From NCBI RefSeq assembly GCF_041821065.1, contig NZ_JBGUAX010000006.1:1-64000 (forward strand): 64,000 nt of DNA. The letters run 5' to 3'. Positions 33,821 through 43,420 of this stretch are shown piece after piece; positions within the stretch are counted from its first letter, which is position 1, and every line of letters starts with the position of its first letter. The notes beneath the pieces were generated by a model. That model was not told the DNA's origin and did no database searches. It worked only from the letters and a program-made list of their open reading frames with translations. The position numbers and the translations under genes were made by a program. The stretch is from Egicoccus sp. AB-alg2 (GTDB lineage Bacteria > Actinomycetota > Nitriliruptoria > Nitriliruptorales > Nitriliruptoraceae).

Positions 33821-35965
33821 TCAGCGCGGCGGCGGCGCCGCCAGCGGGGCGCCGAGCAGCGCGTCCAGCGCCGCGGCGCCCAGTGGCCGTGCGAACCGGT
33901 AGCCCTGCCCGACCCGGCAGCCCAGGCGCCGCAGCTGGCGCCACTGCTCGTCGGACTCGATGCCTTCCGCGACCACGGTCAGGCCCAGGGAGCGCGCCAG
34001 CTGGATGACGGCGCGCGGCACGGCCTGGTCGCGCTCCTCGCCGCTGAGGCGCCGGACGAAGGACCGGTCGATCTTGAGCAGGTCGATGGACAGTTCGCCG
34101 AGATAGGCCAACGACGAGTAGCCGGTCCCGAAGTCGTCGATCGCGATCCGCACGCCCAACCGCTTGAGGTCGCGCACGACCTCCCAGCTGCGCAGCCCCA
34201 TCATGGCCTGCTCGGTGACCTCGAGCACCAGCCGGTCCGGGGCGACGCCGGTCGTCACGAGCGCGGCCTCGACCTCCCCGACCAGCCGGTGCTCGAGCTG
34301 CACGGGTGAGACGTTGACCGACACCGACAGCGGGCGGCCGTCGTGCTGGCGGTGCTCGGCCAGCCACGCGCACGCCTCGCGCAGCACCCACAGCCCGATG
34401 CGGCCGATGGCGCCGGTCTCCTCGGCCAGCGGCACGAAGTCGGCCGGGGGAACGAGCCCCACCTGCGGGTGTCGCCAGCGCAACAGGGCCTCGGCACCGA
34501 TCGGCTCGGCCGTGGTGAGGTCGACCACCGGCTGGTACTCGACCACCAGCTGACCGCGTTCGAGCGCGTCCCCGAGGGCGCTGCGCAGCTCCAGCCGGCG
34601 CAGCGCGTCGCGGTGCAGCTGAGGCTCGTACGTGGCCACGCGTGCCTTGCCACGGTGCTTGGCTCGGTACATGGCCAGGTCGGCGTTGCGGAGCACCGTC
34701 TCCGTGGTGTCCGCGTCGTCGAGGTAGGCGACACCGACGCTGGCCGGGGCGACGACCGGGCGGCCCCGCAGCTGGTGGGGGCGCTCCAGCGCCGTGCGCA
34801 GGCGCTCGGCGACCTGGACGGCGGCGTCCGGGTCGTCGAGGTCGGCGAGCAGGACCCCGAACTCGTCGCCGCCGAGCCGTCCCGCCGTGTCGCCGGGGCG
34901 CACGCAGCCCTGGATGCGGCCGGCGACGGAACACAGCAGGTCGTCGCCGGCGGCGTGGCCGAGGCTGTCGTTGACGGTCTTGAAGTCGTCGAGGTCGACG
35001 AACAGCACGGCGCCGCGGCGGTGCCCCGACGCGCGCTCGCGCATGCGCGCGTCGACGCGAGCGCGGAACACCTCGCGGTTGACCAGCAGCGTCAGCGGGT
35101 CGTGGAACGCCAGCCGCTCCAGCCGCGCCTCCAGTTGCTTCTCCCGGGTGGCGTCGACCATGACGCCCCGGAAGACGCGCCGGCCGGCGGCGTCGCGTTC
35201 GACGCTGGACTCGTCGCGGACCCAGATCTCGCGGCCGTCGGCGCGGCGCATGCGGTAGTGCAGGGCGACCACGCGGTCGTCGTCCAGCCCTTCGGCCCGG
35301 CGGGCGTCGGCCGCCAACACGCGTGTGCGGTCCTCGGGCGAGAGCCGGCTCAGCCACAACCCCGGGTGCGAGAGCCACGCCTCGGTGGTGTAACCGAGCA
35401 GGGTCTCGATCTGCGGGCTGACGAAGGTCCACGGCTCGCCGGGCAGCAACCCGGCCTCGTAGACCACCGCCGGGACCTGCTCGACCAGGGTGCGGTAGGT
35501 CTGCTCGGCGTGCTCGAGCTGGGCCTGCAGCTCGAGCTGTTCGGTGACGTTCTCCACCATGCCGATGGCGAGGTCGGGACGGCCCCGGGCGTCGCGCAGC
35601 AGGGAGACGGTGAGGCGGCCCCAGACGACCCGACCGTCGCGATGGAGGAACCGCTTGTCCATGTCGAAGCGGTCGAGCTCGCCCGCGGCCATCCGGGCGA
35701 ACAGTTCCCGATTGCGCGGCACGTCCTCGGGGTGCGTGAACGTCTCGAAGTGCGTGCCCGCGAACTCGTCCTCGGTGTAGCCCAGCATGTCCCGCAGGGC
35801 GTCGTTGGTGAGAATCGTGTGGCCCGCGAAATCGACCAGGCCGATCCCGACCGGGGCGAGGCGGAAGATCGTACGCAGCTGCGCGTCGATACCGCGTAGG
35901 CGGTCGACGGCGACGGCGCGCGCGGCCCGGGTGGCGTCGAGGAGGGGGCCCGGAGGTGACGTCAT
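33821..35965 (-). CDS. PAS-PAS-GGDEF-EAL cyclic-di-GMP protein
   Basis: This 714-residue soluble protein has two PAS domains (about 30-150 and 160-275; TNDALRDMLGYTEDEF, ETLLGYTTEAW). A GGDEF domain with intact GRLGGDEFG follows, then an EAL domain with GAEALLRW, EVTEQAM, DDFGTGYSS, KIDRSFV and AEGIE. Both catalytic signatures look intact, so it could make or break c-di-GMP. No membrane segment is visible, so its signal is probably internal. The start taken is ATG at 35965; an ATG 13 codons upstream is possible. Confidence 0.94.
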   Translation of the reverse strand: MTSPPGPLLDATRAARAVAVDRLRGIDAQLRTIFRLAPVGIGLVDFAGHTILTNDALRDMLGYTEDEFAGTHFETFTHPEDVPRNRELFARMAAGELDRFDMDKRFLHRDGRVVWGRLTVSLLRDARGRPDLAIGMVENVTEQLELQAQLEHAEQTYRTLVEQVPAVVYEAGLLPGEPWTFVSPQIETLLGYTTEAWLSHPGLWLSRLSPEDRTRVLAADARRAEGLDDDRVVALHYRMRRADGREIWVRDESSVERDAAGRRVFRGVMVDATREKQLEARLERLAFHDPLTLLVNREVFRARVDARMRERASGHRRGAVLFVDLDDFKTVNDSLGHAAGDDLLCSVAGRIQGCVRPGDTAGRLGGDEFGVLLADLDDPDAAVQVAERLRTALERPHQLRGRPVVAPASVGVAYLDDADTTETVLRNADLAMYRAKHRGKARVATYEPQLHRDALRRLELRSALGDALERGQLVVEYQPVVDLTTAEPIGAEALLRWRHPQVGLVPPADFVPLAEETGAIGRIGLWVLREACAWLAEHRQHDGRPLSVSVNVSPVQLEHRLVGEVEAALVTTGVAPDRLVLEVTEQAMMGLRSWEVVRDLKRLGVRIAIDDFGTGYSSLAYLGELSIDLLKIDRSFVRRLSGEERDQAVPRAVIQLARSLGLTVVAEGIESDEQWRQLRRLGCRVGQGYRFARPLGAAALDALLGAPLAAPPPR

Positions 35966-36047
35966 CGTGGGTCCGGCGGTCGGCGACGGACATGGCGGTT
36001 GCATGCGCGTCGACCCGTCGGCAGCCGCCCCGACCACTTGAGCGGTG

Positions 36048-37745
36048 TCAGCGACGGTCGGCACCGAAGCGCGCGACGAAGCGCTGCTCGGCTTCCTCGT
36101 CCCCGATGAGGACCAGATCGGCGTGTGGTGGCAACGGCTCGCCGGGATCGGGATTGGGCTCGAGATGGTCACCGCGGGCGATCGCGACGACCTGGCAGCC
36201 GGTCCGTCCGCCGATCTGGCACTGGGACAGCGACTCGCCCTGGAGCTTCGCGGGCATCGGCACCCGGAAGATCTCCAGACCCTCGGCGACGACGAGGCGC
36301 CGGTTGCGGCCCATCGCGTTCCACAGCGCCGTGGCGCCGATGCTGGCGTACGACAGCACGGCGTCGGCGCCGGCGCGGTGCAGGCTGCTCACGTTGCGGT
36401 CGCGGGTGGCGCGGGAGATCACCTGGATGTCGGGCCGCAGCCGCCGCAGGTACAAGGTCAGGTAGACGTTGACGTCGTCCTCGTGCGTGGTGATCAGCAC
36501 CGCGGCGGCGTCGGGCAGCCCGGCCTCCTCGAGCACCTCCAGGGCCGCGGCGTCGCCGTGCACCGTCCGGAACTGGGGGCGGATGCGCTCGTGCAGCTGC
36601 TCGACGATGGTCGCTTCCACGCCGGTCTCGCCCAGCGTGCGCGCGGCGGCGCGCCCCACCCGGCCACCGCCGAGGATCAGCACCGGCCGCTCCAGGATGC
36701 CGGGGCCGCCGAACTCCCGGTCGTAGGCGGCCAGCTGCCGTTCGCTGCCGGCGAGGATCAGCACGGTGCGCTCGCCGAGCACGGTGTCGGGTCCTGCCGG
36801 TTCGAACCGCCCGTCCTGCCAGACGCCGACGACGTTGACCTGCACGCGCTGCCGCAGCGCCGCCTCGCGGACCGTGGTCCCGACCAGCGGTGTGCGGTCG
36901 ACGCCGGCCTCCGCGATGCGCAGGTCGCCGAACTCGCCGATGACGTGCGTCTTGGTGTCGATGCCGACCACGCGGCGGGCCATCGCACGGCCGAGCAGTT
37001 CGCCGAGCTGGACCACCTCGTCGCAGCCGGCGAGCTGGAGCACGTCCACCGACGCCGCCCGACTCGCCAGGGCGGCGATCGGCACGTCGTCGTGGATCTC
37101 GCGCACGGTGAACGCGATGTTGGTGTTGGTCTCGTCGCCGAGGGTGAGCGCCACGAGCGCGGCCTGCTCGACCCGGGCGGCGCGGTAGGTCGCCGGGTCG
37201 TCGCGCGGGCCGACCATCACCTTGTAGCCGCGGTCGTACAGGCGCAGCGCCTCCTTCAACTCGTCGACGATCAGGACGTACGGCAGCTTCGCGGCCCTGG
37301 CCCGGTCGATGAGCGCGTCGCTGATGGGATCCTGGCCGCAGACGACGACGTGGTCGCGCACGTCCGGGTCGACGCGGCGCGGTGCGCGGCCGTACTCGCG
37401 CTGGTTCATCCACGGCGTGAACACGAACTGGATGAACAGGAACGGCAACAGGACGAGGATGAACACCGAGCCGGTCAGCAGCACGACGATGGAGAACAGC
37501 CGCCCGAGATCGGACTCGAACACGATGTCGCCGAACCCCAGGGTCGACATCGTCACGAACGTCCAGTACAGCGACGTCGTCCACGTGAACTGGCGGCCCT
37601 CCAACTCCATGAGCTCGTGGAAGATCACCGTGTAGATGCCGACCATCACGAAGAAGCCCACGACCAGCAACACGGCGAACCGCACGTTCCAACGCCGTAG
37701 CGGAGCGGACAGGGTCGCGAACAGCAGCCCCAACGACTTCAGCAC
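36048..37745 (-). CDS. Potassium channel with two RCK (TrkA-N/TrkA-C) modules
   Basis: This 565-residue protein has two membrane helices around a pore with selectivity filter TLGFGD. Two RCK units follow: the first has a degraded nucleotide site (VVVCGQDPISDALI) and a TrkA-C domain, and the second a full GGGRVG site (LILGGGRVGRAAA). This fits a Ca2+- or nucleotide-gated K+ channel, as in MthK or GsuK-like channels. I chose GTG at 37745 for its GGAGAG site; GTG at 37778 is an alternative. Confidence 0.9.
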   Translation of the reverse strand: MLKSLGLLFATLSAPLRRWNVRFAVLLVVGFFVMVGIYTVIFHELMELEGRQFTWTTSLYWTFVTMSTLGFGDIVFESDLGRLFSIVVLLTGSVFILVLLPFLFIQFVFTPWMNQREYGRAPRRVDPDVRDHVVVCGQDPISDALIDRARAAKLPYVLIVDELKEALRLYDRGYKVMVGPRDDPATYRAARVEQAALVALTLGDETNTNIAFTVREIHDDVPIAALASRAASVDVLQLAGCDEVVQLGELLGRAMARRVVGIDTKTHVIGEFGDLRIAEAGVDRTPLVGTTVREAALRQRVQVNVVGVWQDGRFEPAGPDTVLGERTVLILAGSERQLAAYDREFGGPGILERPVLILGGGRVGRAAARTLGETGVEATIVEQLHERIRPQFRTVHGDAAALEVLEEAGLPDAAAVLITTHEDDVNVYLTLYLRRLRPDIQVISRATRDRNVSSLHRAGADAVLSYASIGATALWNAMGRNRRLVVAEGLEIFRVPMPAKLQGESLSQCQIGGRTGCQVVAIARGDHLEPNPDPGEPLPPHADLVLIGDEEAEQRFVARFGADRR

Positions 37746-37926
37746 CGTTGCTCTCCCCGGGAGCGGTCGGTCGGTCACGGCTCGTGCGACGAGGGACTTC
37801 GTCCAGCCCGACTCCGCGAGGCCGGACCCTACCGTCGCGATAGCGGTGGGCGAGCAGGCCGTCCGAGCTCTCGCCCTCGACCCGACCACGACATGGCGCG
37901 TGCCGCAGCGCCGGAGGACGACATCC

Positions 37927-39108
37927 ATGAAGGCCGTCACCTGGCAGGGCAAGCGCGACGTGCGGGTCGAGGACGTGCCCGACCCGACCATCCAGGAGCC
38001 CACCGACGCGATCATCCGCGTCACGTCCTCGGGCATCTGCGGCTCCGACCTGCATCTGTACGAGGTGCTGGCGCCGTTCCTCGAGGAGGGCGACGTCCTC
38101 GGTCACGAGCCGATGGGCATCGTCGAGGCCGTCGGCAGTGAGGTCACCGACCTGCGCCCCGGCGACCGCATCGTCGTCCCGTTCCAGATCTCCTGCGGTC
38201 ACTGCTTCATGTGCGAGCAGAACCTGCAGACGCAGTGCGAGACGACGCAGGTCCGCGAGCAGGGCATGGGCGCGGCGCTGTTCGGCTACACCAAGCTGTA
38301 CGGCCAGGTCCCGGGTGGACAGGCGGAGTACCTGCGCGTGCCCCAGGCCCAGTACACCCACATCAAGGTGCCGGAAGGACCGTCGGACGACCGCTTCGTG
38401 TACCTCTCCGACGTCGCCCCGACCGCCTGGCAGGCCGTGGCCTACGCGGACGTCCCCGAGGGCGGCACGGTGGCCGTGGTGGGCTTGGGTCCGATCGGTG
38501 ACATGTGCTGCCGCATCGCGCTGCGGCAGGGCGCCCGCGTCATCGGGATCGACCTCGTCCCGGACCGCCTCGAGCGGATGCGGCGCCTCGGCGTGGAGAC
38601 CATCGGCCTCGGCGAGCACGACGACGTCGTGGAGGCGGTCAAGGACCTGACCGGTGGCCGCGGTCCGGACAGCGTCATCGAGGCCGTCGGGATGGAGGCC
38701 CACGGGTCCCCCGCCAGCAAGCTGGCGCAGACGATGGCGTCGTTCCTGCCCGACGCGGTGGCCGCGCCGATGATGGAGAAGGCGGGCGTCGACCGGCTCG
38801 AGGCCTTCTACCTCGCCATCGACATGGTGCGCCGGGGCGGGACGATCTCGCTCATCGGCGTCTACGGCGGGCAGGCCGACCCGCTGCCGATGTTGACGAT
38901 GTTCGACAAGCAGATCCAGTTGCGCATGGGCCAGGCGAACGTCAAGCGGTGGATGGACGACCTGCTGCCGCTCGCGCTCGACGACGACGACCCGCTGGGC
39001 CTGGAGACCTTCGCCACCCATCACCTGCCGCTGGAGGAGGCGCCCCGCGGCTACGAGATCTTCCAGAAGAAGGAGGACGACGCGTTCAAGGTGCTCCTCA
39101 AGCCCTGA
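37927..39108 (+). CDS. Zinc-dependent alcohol/formaldehyde-type dehydrogenase
   Basis: This 393-residue MDR enzyme is of the class often annotated as glutathione-independent or threonine-type. It has zinc ligands in SGICGSDLHLYE and GHEPMG, four structural cysteines in CGHCFMCEQNLQTQC, and the Rossmann motif GLGPIG. The region ASFLPDAVAAPMMEKAGVDRLEAFYLAIDMVRRGGTIS is an insertion typical of the larger subgroup. It has its own upstream gap (37746-37926), shared divergently with the channel. A WYL regulator follows at 39190. Confidence 0.92.
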   Translation: MKAVTWQGKRDVRVEDVPDPTIQEPTDAIIRVTSSGICGSDLHLYEVLAPFLEEGDVLGHEPMGIVEAVGSEVTDLRPGDRIVVPFQISCGHCFMCEQNLQTQCETTQVREQGMGAALFGYTKLYGQVPGGQAEYLRVPQAQYTHIKVPEGPSDDRFVYLSDVAPTAWQAVAYADVPEGGTVAVVGLGPIGDMCCRIALRQGARVIGIDLVPDRLERMRRLGVETIGLGEHDDVVEAVKDLTGGRGPDSVIEAVGMEAHGSPASKLAQTMASFLPDAVAAPMMEKAGVDRLEAFYLAIDMVRRGGTISLIGVYGGQADPLPMLTMFDKQIQLRMGQANVKRWMDDLLPLALDDDDPLGLETFATHHLPLEEAPRGYEIFQKKEDDAFKVLLKP

Positions 39109-39189
39109 CCCGCGCGCGTTCCATCACGTCGGAGCGGTGTCGTCGCCATGCGGACGACACCGGTCCGCGTTTCCTGCCAGAGTGTGCGC

Positions 39190-40146
39190 ATGGAGACCGC
39201 GACCCGCCTGCTGCGCCTGCTGGCGCTCCTGCACACCCGCCCCAGCTGGACGGCCCCCGAGCTGGCCGAGCGGTTGGGTGTCACGACCCGGACCGTGCGC
39301 CGCGACATCGCGCGCCTGCGCCGACTCGACCATCCCGTCCAGGCTTCGCCCGGCCCGCACGGTGGCTACCAACTCGGCCGCGGCCCGGAGCTGCCGCCAC
39401 TGATCCTGGACGACCGCGAAGCGCTGGCGGCCGTCGTGGGGCTGCGCTTCGCCACCGCCGGGACGGGCGTCGGCTTGGCCGAGGCGGCCGTGTCCGCGCT
39501 GGCGAAGCTGGAGCGCGTGCTGCCGGAGCACCTCGCCGAGCGTCTGAAGGACGTGCAGGCGGCCACGGTGTCGGTCGCCACCGGACCTGGCGTGGCGACC
39601 GACCCGGACTGCCTGGTCGTGCTGGCACAGGCCTGCCGCCGCCGCGAGCGCATCCGGCTGATGTACCGCGACCGCGAGGGCACCCGCAGCCTGCGCCACC
39701 TCGAACCGCTGCGGCTGGTCCACGCCCACTGGCGCTGGTACCTCGTCGCGTTCGACCTCGACCGCGACGACTGGCGAACGTTCCGCGTCGACCGCGCCAA
39801 CGCGCCGATGGCGACCGGGGTGCGCAGCCTCGACCGCGACGCCCCCGATCCGGTCGAGCTGGTGCGGGCCGCGGTGACGGTGTCGCCCTACGAGGTGCAG
39901 GCCACCGTGCGTCTGCACCTGCCCCTGGCCGAGGCCGAGCACACCTGCGCCGCGCGCTACGGGCTGCTGGAGGCCGACGGCGACACCACGCTGCTGCGCA
40001 CGGGCGCGAACGACGCCGCCTGGCTGGCCGGGTACCTGGCAGGGCTGCCCTGCCGCGTCGAGGTGCTGGAGCCCGACCAGGTCCGCGCGGCGTTCCGGGC
40101 CCACGTCGAACGGCTGGTCGGGGCCGGCGGGCCGGTCCCGGCCTGA
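39190..40146 (+). CDS. WYL-domain transcriptional regulator
   Basis: This 318-residue regulator has an N-terminal winged HTH (ELAERLGVTTRTVRRDIARLRRL) and a WYL domain with the name-giving motif in WRWYLVAFDL. A C-terminal WCX dimerisation region (ATVRLHLPLAEAEHT) completes it. WYL domains are thought to sense nucleic-acid or small ligands. It follows the dehydrogenase on the same strand and may control it. The ATG at 39190 has no strong ribosome site. Confidence 0.92.
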   Translation: METATRLLRLLALLHTRPSWTAPELAERLGVTTRTVRRDIARLRRLDHPVQASPGPHGGYQLGRGPELPPLILDDREALAAVVGLRFATAGTGVGLAEAAVSALAKLERVLPEHLAERLKDVQAATVSVATGPGVATDPDCLVVLAQACRRRERIRLMYRDREGTRSLRHLEPLRLVHAHWRWYLVAFDLDRDDWRTFRVDRANAPMATGVRSLDRDAPDPVELVRAAVTVSPYEVQATVRLHLPLAEAEHTCAARYGLLEADGDTTLLRTGANDAAWLAGYLAGLPCRVEVLEPDQVRAAFRAHVERLVGAGGPVPA

Positions 40147-40171
40147 CGGGTGAGGCGCCGGTCGCCGTCCT

Positions 40172-40534
40172 TCAGCGTTCCGCGCGCGCCTCGCAGCCGG
40201 CGCAGCGCCGCACGGCGGGGCGGGCCAGCAGGCGTTCCAGCGGGATCGCCTGGCCGCAGTCCGCGCAGCGCCCGTAGTCGCCCAGCTCGAGCCGGGCGCG
40301 CGCGTCGTCGAGCTCGGCCAGCCGCGACCGGGCCGCGGCCAGCAGCGACGCGACCTGCTGACGTTCGAACGCGATGGTGGCACCCTCGGGGTCGTGCTCG
40401 TCGTCGGGACTGTCGGCGGTGGCGTCCTGCAGGGCGGTGAGGTCGCGCTCCAACGCGACGATGCGACCGCGGGTGCGCTGCGCCTCGAAGTCGAGCGCCG
40501 CCTCGACGGCGTGCGGACGGTCCTCGACGCTCAT
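40172..40534 (-). CDS. DksA/TraR-type zinc-finger protein
   Basis: This 120-residue protein has an N-terminal coiled coil (EAQRTRGRIVALERDLTALQ). DDEHDPEGATIAFERQ contains the acidic tip seen in DksA-like RNA-polymerase-binding proteins, and a C4 zinc finger (CADCGQ, RCAGC) follows. It should act at the RNA polymerase secondary channel. Its start overlaps the stop of the next gene upstream (ATGA). Confidence 0.9.
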   Translation of the reverse strand: MSVEDRPHAVEAALDFEAQRTRGRIVALERDLTALQDATADSPDDEHDPEGATIAFERQQVASLLAAARSRLAELDDARARLELGDYGRCADCGQAIPLERLLARPAVRRCAGCEARAER

Positions 40535-40839
40535 GGCGCCTCCGGGTCGAGCCCCGCGGCACGCAGGGTGCGCCGGACGTGGTCGGGCGACGCGCCGTCG
40601 CCCGTGGGCGGGAAATCGCAGGCTGCCAACCCTTCGGCCAGAACCGTCGCGAGCCGGAGCGGCTCGGTGACCGGCACCGGCGCGACCCACAGCAGCAGCC
40701 GGGCGTCCGGTTCGGCGGGGTCGGCCAGCTCGAAGCGTCGGGCGGCGGCGTCCCAGGTGACGACCGGGTCCCGGCCGCGGTCGAACCACACGTCGGCGGT
40801 CTCCCGCAACGCGGGCGCGGCCACCTCGCGCTCCCCCAC
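40531..40839 (-). CDS. Small conserved-looking protein of unknown function
   Basis: This 102-residue protein (ADVWFDRGRDPVVTWDAAARRFELADP, LLLWVAPVPVTEPLRLATVLAEGL, DHVRRTLRAAGLDPE) has a mixed beta/alpha composition. The GTG start has a modest ribosome site. It is translationally coupled to the dksA-like gene (ATGA), which supports it being real. No family is known to me. Confidence 0.65.
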   Translation of the reverse strand: MGEREVAAPALRETADVWFDRGRDPVVTWDAAARRFELADPAEPDARLLLWVAPVPVTEPLRLATVLAEGLAACDFPPTGDGASPDHVRRTLRAAGLDPEAP

Positions 40840-40872
40840 GCCCGTCCCTCCCGTCGCCGCGCGCAGGGTAGG

Positions 40873-43416
40873 TCACTCGGTCGCGATCGCGTCCAGGACG
40901 TCCAACCTGGCCGCCCGGCGCGCGGGCCGCAGCGCCGCGACCACCCCGACGACGGCGCCGAGCGCCACCACCAACGCGAGCTGCCCGACCGGCGCCGCGA
41001 ACGTGCCGAAGCCCTCGTCCACCGCGATCGCGCGGATGAACACCCAGCCGAGGAAGGTGCCCAACACCAGACCGGTTGCGGTCCCGAACAGCGCGACGAT
41101 CACCGACTCCCAGCGCACCATCGCCCGCAGCTGACGGCGGGTCTGCCCGAGCGCGCGGAGCAGTCCGATCTCCCGCGTGCGCTCGTGCACGGACAGCGAC
41201 AGCGTGTTGGTGATGCCCATCAGCGCGATGACGATGGCCAGGGCCAGCAGCACGTAGACGATGCCGAGCAGCTGGTCCACGTCGCCGACGGCCCGTTCCG
41301 TGAACGCCTCGCGGTCGAGGACGTCGGGACTGCCGTGCCGGGCGGCGACCGCCTCCACGGCGGCCTGTCCCTGCGCGACCGACACGCCGTCGGCGACGTC
41401 GACCAGCGCCGAGACGTAGGCCAGCTGGACCGCGTGCGGCGCGTAGGCGTCGAACGGCACGATCAGCGTGCCGACCGCGTCGGCCGCCTGCGACTCGAAG
41501 ACCGCGCCGATCCGTTGCGAGAGGACCGTGCCGTCGACCAGCGCCACCTCGACGATGTCGCCGAGGGCCCATCCCTCCTCCTCGGCGGTCGCGCGCGACA
41601 CGGCGATGCCGTCGTCGGGCAGGTCGTAGAGCGAACCCTCGACGACGTCGAGCCCCAGCATCCCGTCGAGGGCGGCGGGGTCGACGACCGAGAAGACGCG
41701 TTCGCGGCCGTCGACCAGCCCGGCCCCCAGCGCGAGCCCGAGGGCCCGGTCGACCTCGGGCAGCTCGCGCACCTCGGCGACCAGGTCGGGGCTGAGCCCC
41801 GCGCCGCTGAACCCGCGCGACTGGACCACCAGGTCACCGCCGAAGCCGCCGCTGATCGCGTCGTCGATCGTGGCCTTCACCGATCCGGCCACGACGGTGA
41901 ACAGGGTCACGATGCCGACCCCGACCATCAGCGCCGAGGACGTGCTGGCGGTGCGTCGCGGGTTGCGGACGGCGTTGCGTCGTGCGAGCGCGCCGGTGAC
42001 GCCGCGCAGGCGCTGGACGGGTCCGGCGACCAGCGCCGTCATGGGCCGGGCGGTGACCGGCCCGAGCAGGAACACCCCGATCGACACCGCGACGGCGGCC
42101 ACCGCCGCCCGCCGCAACGCGCCCGCGTCGGCGGTCAGGGCCAGTGCGACGAACACCCCGCCGGTGACCACCAGGGCCAGCCCGATGCCCAGCCGTACGC
42201 GGGACTGGTCGCTGCGGTCGACCGACACCTCGCGCAGGGCGGCCAGTGGCGCCACCCGTGACGCCCGCACCGCCGGCAGCAGGCTCGCCAGCAGCGTCAC
42301 GCCGACGCCGACCGCGAACGCGCCGACCAGCGCGCGGCCACCCACCACCAGGCCGGTGCCCTCGACGGGGAACCCGAACTGCGCGAGCAGGCCGAGCAGG
42401 CCGGCGGCCAGCGCGATGCCGAGCCCCAGCCCGAGGACCGACGCCACCAGGCCGGTCAGCACCGCCTCGAGCAGCACGGAGGCCAGCACCTGCCGCCGCG
42501 ACGCCCCGAGTGCCCGCAACAGCGCCGACTCGCGCAGACGCTGGGCGACGGTGATGGAGAACGTGTTGTAGATGCTGAACGTGGCCACCAGCAGCGCGAT
42601 GGCGGCGAAGACCAGCAGGAAGGCCTCGAAGAAGTTCAGGAAGTCGCGGCCGAGGTCGTCCAGGGCCTCCTCGGTGTAGACGGTGCCGGTGACGGCCTCG
42701 GTGCCGTCCGGCAGGAGAGCGGCCGCGCGATCGGCCAACTCCTGCTCCGACACGCCGGACCCGGCGGCGAGCAGGATCCGGGTGACGCGGTCGTCACGGC
42801 CGAGCAGCAGCCGCTGAGCCTCCTCGGTCGTGAAGGCGGTGACGGTGACCCCGGCCGCCGAGCCGCCGCGCGGCGCGAGCAGCCCGACGACCTCGACGTC
42901 GATCGGCGCGGGGGTCCGCACGATCGTGGTGTCGCCGACGGCGAGGTCGCCGACCTCGGCGGTGTCGACGTCGAGGACCACCTCGCCCGGTCCGGCGGGT
43001 GCGCGGCCCTCGACCAGGTCGTAGGGCGCCAGCGTGGCGTCTTCGATCCAGTTGACGCCCAGCGTCGGGGGGCCCTCGCCACCGATGGAGGCGCCGTCGG
43101 CGCCGACGACCTGCGCCAGCGCCTCGATCTCCGGGGCGACCGAGCCGACACCGTCCACCCCGGCCAACTCGTCGACGAGGGCGGCGTCGACCAGTCCGCG
43201 CTGACGGGTCACGTCGTCGCCGCCGGTGCCCTCCGCGCGCACGACCGTGTCGATGCCGGCGTTCACGTCCGTGAAGACGGTCCGGAAGCTGCCCCGGATG
43301 GTGTCGCTGAGCACGAGCGTGCCCACGAGGAAGGCCGTGCCGAGCACCACGGCGAGCGCGGTGCCGAACAGCCGGCGGCGATGCTGCCAGGCGGTGGCGA
43401 GGGTGATCCGCAACAT
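40873..43416 (-). CDS. ABC transporter permease with two FtsX modules
   Basis: This 847-residue protein has an N-terminal helix (FGTALAVVLGTAFLVGTLVLS) and a large outer domain. Three helices follow (about 265-380), then a second helix, outer domain and three-helix set ending at the C-terminus. Both FtsX modules carry the typical segment (ESALLRALGASRRQVL, REIGLLRALGQTRRQLR). It works with the ATPase at 43421, its partner four bases upstream. MacB/LolCDE-type mechanotransmission, rather than simple transport, is likely. The substrate is unknown. Confidence 0.93.
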   Translation of the reverse strand: MLRITLATAWQHRRRLFGTALAVVLGTAFLVGTLVLSDTIRGSFRTVFTDVNAGIDTVVRAEGTGGDDVTRQRGLVDAALVDELAGVDGVGSVAPEIEALAQVVGADGASIGGEGPPTLGVNWIEDATLAPYDLVEGRAPAGPGEVVLDVDTAEVGDLAVGDTTIVRTPAPIDVEVVGLLAPRGGSAAGVTVTAFTTEEAQRLLLGRDDRVTRILLAAGSGVSEQELADRAAALLPDGTEAVTGTVYTEEALDDLGRDFLNFFEAFLLVFAAIALLVATFSIYNTFSITVAQRLRESALLRALGASRRQVLASVLLEAVLTGLVASVLGLGLGIALAAGLLGLLAQFGFPVEGTGLVVGGRALVGAFAVGVGVTLLASLLPAVRASRVAPLAALREVSVDRSDQSRVRLGIGLALVVTGGVFVALALTADAGALRRAAVAAVAVSIGVFLLGPVTARPMTALVAGPVQRLRGVTGALARRNAVRNPRRTASTSSALMVGVGIVTLFTVVAGSVKATIDDAISGGFGGDLVVQSRGFSGAGLSPDLVAEVRELPEVDRALGLALGAGLVDGRERVFSVVDPAALDGMLGLDVVEGSLYDLPDDGIAVSRATAEEEGWALGDIVEVALVDGTVLSQRIGAVFESQAADAVGTLIVPFDAYAPHAVQLAYVSALVDVADGVSVAQGQAAVEAVAARHGSPDVLDREAFTERAVGDVDQLLGIVYVLLALAIVIALMGITNTLSLSVHERTREIGLLRALGQTRRQLRAMVRWESVIVALFGTATGLVLGTFLGWVFIRAIAVDEGFGTFAAPVGQLALVVALGAVVGVVAALRPARRAARLDVLDAIATE

Positions 43417-43420
43417 GGCG